A stretch of DNA of 40,212 bases from a virus: the IMG/VR virus record IMGVR_UViG_3300037493_003163, positions 1 through 40,212 of that record, one strand, 5' to 3'. Below the pieces are notes generated by a model that was not told the DNA's origin, did not search any database, and saw only the letters and a list, made by a program, of their open reading frames with translations. The position numbers and the translations under genes are program-made. Positions 37,911-40,212 of this stretch are shown in pieces. The stretch's first letter is position 1. Each line of letters opens with the position of its first letter.

Positions 37911-38589
37911 AGTGCCTTCTTCGGATGTTTATTTGGAAGATTGTGTAACGGCATTAAAACGCTTTAACGATAACCATTTTGATTTGGCAATAGTTGACCC
38001 GCCTTATGGGATAGGAGCAGACAAAGCCCAAAACAACGCCGCTATGCAAAGGATAAAGGCGAATGGCAAAAGCAAGGCAGGGAGAGGGTGGAAATTATAC
38101 GCTGATACCGATTGGGATAATGAAATACCTACTGCGGATTATTGGGCTGAATTGCGGAGGGTATCTAAAAATCAAATTGTGTGGGGCGGAAATTACTTTA
38201 CTGAACACCTACCGCCATCAATGGGCTGGATAGTTTGGGATAAAGGGCAAAGGGATTTTAGTTTAGCAGATGGCGAATTGGCTTGGACTTCATTTGATAA
38301 GGCTTTAAGAATATTTGAAATGAGCAGAGGAAAAGCATTAGCAAAGAACAATGAGCGAGGCGGTAGATTTCATCCAACACAGAAGCCCGAAATGCTTTAC
38401 GATTGGATTTTATCAAACTACGCAAAGCCAAATGATTTGATTTTAGATACTCATTTAGGAAGTGGAAGCAGTAGGATTGCATCGTATAAAGGCGGTTTCA
38501 ACTTTGTAGGATTTGAAATTGACTGCGATTATTTCAACGCCCAAGAGAAAAGATTTAAGGAATTTAAAAGTCAGTTACGTTTGTTTTAA
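37852..38589 (+). CDS. DNA methyltransferase, beta class, started inside site R18
   Basis: A 245-residue enzyme. Motif IV DPPYGIG at 49-55 precedes motif I-type DTHLGSGSSRIASYKGGFNFVGFEID near the end, with FHPTQKPEMLYDWI before it, the layout of beta-class N6-adenine/N4-cytosine enzymes. The conserved domain begins at SDVYLEDCVTAL just behind the GTTA core, and the cassette offers no ATG before it, so translation must start in the site. Base composition is less AT-rich than its neighbours, suggesting recent transfer. Confidence 0.85.
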   Translation: MQDNKINDKSPHCSKHVLPAVPSSDVYLEDCVTALKRFNDNHFDLAIVDPPYGIGADKAQNNAAMQRIKANGKSKAGRGWKLYADTDWDNEIPTADYWAELRRVSKNQIVWGGNYFTEHLPPSMGWIVWDKGQRDFSLADGELAWTSFDKALRIFEMSRGKALAKNNERGGRFHPTQKPEMLYDWILSNYAKPNDLILDTHLGSGSSRIASYKGGFNFVGFEIDCDYFNAQEKRFKEFKSQLRLF

Positions 38590-38611
38590 TAGATAAAGAG
38601 TATTATATTTG
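38581..38611 (+). promoter_or_regulatory. Promoter of the homing endonuclease gene
   Basis: TTG at 38581-38583, a 20-base spacer and TATATTTG at 38604-38611, a full match. The ATG at 38616 follows 4 bases later, so the transcript would be leaderless or nearly so. Confidence 0.6.
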
Positions 38612-38615
38612 CAGT

Positions 38616-39260
38616 ATGAAAAGTGGAATATATCAAATATCTATAAATAGCAAAACCTATATTGGTTCAGCAACAAATATCTATAATAGGAAACATAGGC
38701 ATTTACACGACCTTAAAAACAATAAACATTGCAACGGTAAACTACAAAACTATTTTAATAAATACGGAATAGAAAACCTATTGTTTGAAGTTATTGAGGT
38801 TTGCGATATTGAAAGTTTGCTTATTAGAGAGCAATATTTTATAGATAGCAAAAAACCATTTTTTAATATTTGCAAAATTGCAGGAAATTCAAAAGGAGTT
38901 TTACATTCTGAAAAGACAAAAAAGCAATTTAGCAAAGATAGAAAGGGTAAACAAAACTCATTAGGCAGGGTTTTAAGTGAAGAAACAAAAACGCTAATAT
39001 CAATTAAAGCAAAAGAACGAGGATTGCATAAAAACTTTATTTCAGCATCTATAAAAGCAAATACTGGCAGAATACACAGCAAGGAAACCATTGAAAAAAG
39101 AATTTCAAAACAACTTAAATTAACAAAATTACAAGTTGATGAAATTAGGCAAATGCTTATAGACGGGATTAGGCAAGTCGATATTGCTAAAAAATATGCA
39201 ATAACGCAAAGAGTTGTAAGTAAGGTTAAAAACAAAATTGGATATTATGCTAATATTTGA
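38616..39260 (+). CDS. GIY-YIG homing endonuclease
   Basis: A 214-residue protein. GIYQI...KTYIGS at 4-18 is the GIY-YIG motif, with conserved Arg nearby (NRKHRH) and the catalytic Glu in LLIREQYFID. NUMOD3-type DNA-binding repeats follow (GVLHSEKTKKQFSKDRKGKQN, LSEETKTLISIKAKERG, RIHSKETIEKRISKQ), and a C-terminal HTH (LTKLQVDEIRQMLIDGIRQVDIAKKYAITQRVVSKVK). It has its own promoter and stands between a methyltransferase gene and a second copy of that gene's tail, so it has probably moved in as a selfish gene. Confidence 0.9.
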   Translation: MKSGIYQISINSKTYIGSATNIYNRKHRHLHDLKNNKHCNGKLQNYFNKYGIENLLFEVIEVCDIESLLIREQYFIDSKKPFFNICKIAGNSKGVLHSEKTKKQFSKDRKGKQNSLGRVLSEETKTLISIKAKERGLHKNFISASIKANTGRIHSKETIEKRISKQLKLTKLQVDEIRQMLIDGIRQVDIAKKYAITQRVVSKVKNKIGYYANI

Positions 39261-39333
39261 AATAGACAAAGAATATTATGAGAAACAAGAAAAGCGTTTT
39301 AATGACTTTAAATCACAACTACGGTTGTTTTAG
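39247..39333 (+). pseudogene. Remnant tail of a methyltransferase gene
   Basis: An in-frame stretch encoding FEIDKEYYEKQEKRFNDFKSQLRLF followed by TAG, matching the end of the upstream methyltransferase (FEIDCDYFNAQEKRFKEFKSQLRLF) at 18 of 25 residues but with many base changes (about two thirds identity by eye). The rest of the gene is missing. It is the displaced end of a second version of the methyltransferase, cut off when the endonuclease gene came in. Confidence 0.82.
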
Positions 39334-39346
39334 CGGTGTCGGTTTT

Positions 39347-39361
39347 GGCATTGCTGGTAAC
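39347..39361. repeat. Terminal left core that closes cassette C18
   Basis: GGCATTGCTGGTAAC is the reverse complement, apart from one base, of GTTACCAGCAGTGCC at the start of C18 (37902-37916). It marks the end of the last cassette, now containing both the methyltransferase and the endonuclease. No right half follows. Confidence 0.8.
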
Positions 39362-39379
39362 TACTGGACATACGAAACT

Positions 39380-39425
39380 AAAGTGGTAATTAACCAATAA
39401 AATCAACACTTATGATTACCACTTT
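39380..39425. repeat. Inverted repeat over a start codon
   Basis: AAAGTGGTAAT (39380-39390) and ATTACCACTTT (39415-39425), a perfect 11-bp inverted repeat with a 24-base spacer. The second arm covers the bases right after the ATG at 39412, so an RNA hairpin could block translation of that gene. Confidence 0.6.
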
Positions 39426-39672
39426 ACAATATGATTGTGGATTTGAGTATAAAAATATAAGGTATGTTTGGAAGGATAAAAAACTATTCAAGCTACCTTA
39501 TATTAAAAATAACCGTAGTTACGTATTGAAAGAAATACCTATGTATTGTTTTAAAAGTACAATCGTTTATAATATACAAAAAGATAAGGTAACGATCAAT
39601 AAATTACAATTATTGACTAAAAAAGTAGATTGGACAGCGGACGTTATCATTGACTCTGACTGTCCTTTTTAA
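39412..39672 (+). CDS. Hypothetical protein after the array
   Basis: An 86-residue beta-rich protein starting MITTLQYDCG; FEYKNIRYVWKDKKLFKLPYIKNNRSYVLKEIPMYCFKSTIVYNIQKDKVTINKLQLL. First gene outside the cassette array, its start covered by an inverted repeat. No family recognised. Confidence 0.65.
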   Translation: MITTLQYDCGFEYKNIRYVWKDKKLFKLPYIKNNRSYVLKEIPMYCFKSTIVYNIQKDKVTINKLQLLTKKVDWTADVIIDSDCPF

Positions 39673-39700
39673 AATAAGTGAAAATAAATTAGGTTGTTAT

Positions 39701-39720
39701 GGTATATTAATATACCTTTG
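39701..39720 (+). promoter_or_regulatory. Early promoter with perfect palindromic operator (site C)
   Basis: GGTATATTAATATACC at 39701-39716 is a perfect 16-bp palindrome that overlaps the -7 box TACCTTTG at 39713-39720. The -33 element is weak. It faces the early operon that starts at 39737 and continues around the circle. The same sequence, whole or with changes, is found in promoters A (6058) and B (28527). Confidence 0.75.
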
Positions 39721-39736
39721 ATAAAAAATAAGAGAT

Positions 39737-39940
39737 ATGAACTACGACGACTGGAAACAAAAAGCACCGCCTTCTGATATTGACTTTAAAAAAATGACAG
39801 TAGAAGAACAACTAGAACAAGAAGTTTACGAACATCGATTAAAAATTGAAACTTCTAAAAAACAATTGAATCATGTTTTAGACATTGTAAGAGAACCACA
39901 GCCTTATATTTACGAACTATTAAAAAAAATAAAATTATGA
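39737..39940 (+). CDS. First protein of the early operon
   Basis: A 67-residue acidic, helical protein starting MNYDDWKQKA; PPSDIDFKKMTVEEQLEQEVYEHRLKIETSKKQLNHVLDIV, with a coiled-coil stretch. It overlaps the next gene as ATGA. Leads the early operon behind the palindromic promoter, which fits an early host-takeover or regulatory protein. No family recognised. Confidence 0.68.
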   Translation: MNYDDWKQKAPPSDIDFKKMTVEEQLEQEVYEHRLKIETSKKQLNHVLDIVREPQPYIYELLKKIKL

Positions 39941-40104
39941 AATTAGAAACAAGATTTTCATCGAGTGGATTTTTAGAAATTAAAGTAGACGAAATAGAAG
40001 TTACTATTTTTAAAAATTATAGTTCAGAAATAGATGAGTTAATATTTAATTTAGAATCTGTAATTGAAGATTTAAAAACATTAAAAGAATCATGCACGAA
40101 ATAA
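39937..40104 (+). CDS. Small early protein
   Basis: A 55-residue acidic protein starting MKLETRFSSS; GFLEIKVDEIEVTIFKNYSSEIDELIFNLESVIEDLKTLKESC. Beta-type N-terminus and helical C-terminus. Its end overlaps the start of the first gene of the window (second copy at 40092) by 13 bases, which shows that the genome is continuous across the join. Confidence 0.6.
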   Translation: MKLETRFSSSGFLEIKVDEIEVTIFKNYSSEIDELIFNLESVIEDLKTLKESCTK

Positions 40105-40212
40105 TATTATTATCACTATTCGCAGGAGCTATCATAGGATTCTTGGCTTGTCATTATTTAAACATTTGGATTATGCGAGAATTTGGATGTGAACACGACT
40201 GCACGGCTCAGT
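40087..40212. repeat. Terminal direct repeat, right copy (126 bp)
   Basis: Same sequence as 18-143. Here the preceding bases continue the early gene at 39937, so this copy shows the true upstream context. Confidence 0.9.
40092..40212 (+). CDS. Second, cut-off copy of the first gene
   Basis: The first 40 codons of the membrane and cysteine-rich protein at 23-205, cut by the end of the contig. Present twice only because the contig ends overlap. Confidence 0.8.
   Translation, partial: MHEIILLSLFAGAIIGFLACHYLNIWIMREFGCEHDCTAQ

Larger units (their letters stand above)
28951..39361 (+). mobile_element. Integron-like gene cassette array (about 18 cassettes)
   Basis: All cassettes point the same way. 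Each boundary is an imperfect inverted repeat running from a left core TAACG to a right core GTTA, usually 118-130 bp apart, with AT-rich middle (TTTAAATTAAAAACCG-like). Arms differ from site to site but pair within a site. In 15 of 18 cassettes the start (after GTTA) is complementary to the end (before AAC) of the same cassette, as in attC-bounded integron cassettes. No integrase gene lies in the window, so by analogy it is a cluster of attC-like sites lacking an integron integrase. Confidence 0.85.

Noticed and set aside
28951-39361. The repeats as a CRISPR array
   Set aside because: Repeats are about 125 bp, imperfect and internally inverted; the stretches between them are genes of 0.1-1.5 kb, and no cas gene is present.
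28951-39361. The hairpins as retron, group II intron or diversity-generating elements
   Set aside because: No reverse transcriptase gene is present in the window, and there is no template/variable repeat pair.
28951-39361. The sites as simple intergenic terminators
   Set aside because: They are far longer than terminators, mostly lack a T run, contain start codons, and cassette ends match each other across the gene, which a terminator does not explain.
39302-39400. Open frame MTLNHNYGCFSG... ending VVINQ, resembling the start of a cytosine methyltransferase (SGVGFGIAG)
   Set aside because: Only 32 codons, overlaps the methyltransferase remnant in another frame and crosses the terminal core; resemblance is too short to trust.
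1-40212. Lysogeny module (integrase, CI-type repressor, att site) and tRNA genes
   Set aside because: No recombinase, no full-size repressor and no cloverleaf were seen on either strand; the small HTH proteins alone do not show lysogeny.

Overview
The window is essentially one complete genome of a tailed, contractile-tail (myovirus) phage of a Bacteroidota host, most likely a flavobacterium. The DNA is strongly AT-rich, nearly every gene lies on the + strand, genes overlap by ATGA or TAATG junctions, Shine-Dalgarno sites are absent, and promoters fit the Bacteroidota pattern TTG/TTTG - N19-20 - TAnnTTTG. Bases 18-143 are repeated exactly at 40087-40212, so the sequence closes into a circle of about 40,069 bp (circular or circularly permuted).

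Layout. (1) 39737 across the junction to 6057: early replication and recombination operon (YqaJ-type exonuclease, DUF3127 OB-fold protein, MazG-like pyrophosphohydrolase, initiator-like winged-helix protein, RecA-fold ATPase, RusA resolvase). (2) 6058-6172: a promoter with a palindromic operator driving a compact structured RNA. (3) 6185-14497: small DNA-binding proteins, terminase, Mu-like portal and head morphogenesis genes, neck genes, then baseplate-J-like and collar-fibre-like genes. (4) 14503-14804: a ribbon-helix-helix protein, a terminator and the only minus-strand gene. (5) 14874-25956: ClpP-type prohead protease with scaffold tail, capsid, sheath, tube, chaperone with a -1 frameshift, tape measure, hub, wedge and tail fibre. 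(6) 25961-28042: small membrane proteins and a GH24 lysozyme.

(7) 28951-39361, a quarter of the genome, is the exceptional part: a one-directional array of about 18 small cassettes separated by imperfect inverted-repeat sites, mostly 118-130 bp from left core (TAACG) to right core (GTTA). The sites differ in sequence but each folds on itself. In 15 of 18 cassettes the bases after the GTTA that starts the cassette are the reverse complement of the bases before the AAC that ends the same cassette. This is the signature of integron gene cassettes that circularise and recombine at G|TTA. The sites resemble long attC sites (VCR-like length), although the core fits the classical GTTRRRY only at GTTA. 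No integrase is seen, so the array looks like a phage-borne cluster of attC-like sites mobilised in trans. The sites also act in translation: several cassettes have no start codon of their own and read in frame from an ATG inside the upstream site, and five genes stop on the TAA of the left core. Cargo includes a HAD-like protein, two DNA methyltransferases, a GIY-YIG homing endonuclease inserted behind one of them, and many small unknown proteins.

Regulation. Three promoters (6058, 28527, 39701) carry the same palindrome GGTATATTAATATACC or a close variant, which suggests one phage regulator ties together the early operon, the small RNA and the promoter in front of the array. Candidate regulators are the ribbon-helix-helix protein at 14503 and the small HTH-like proteins at 3373 and 28783.
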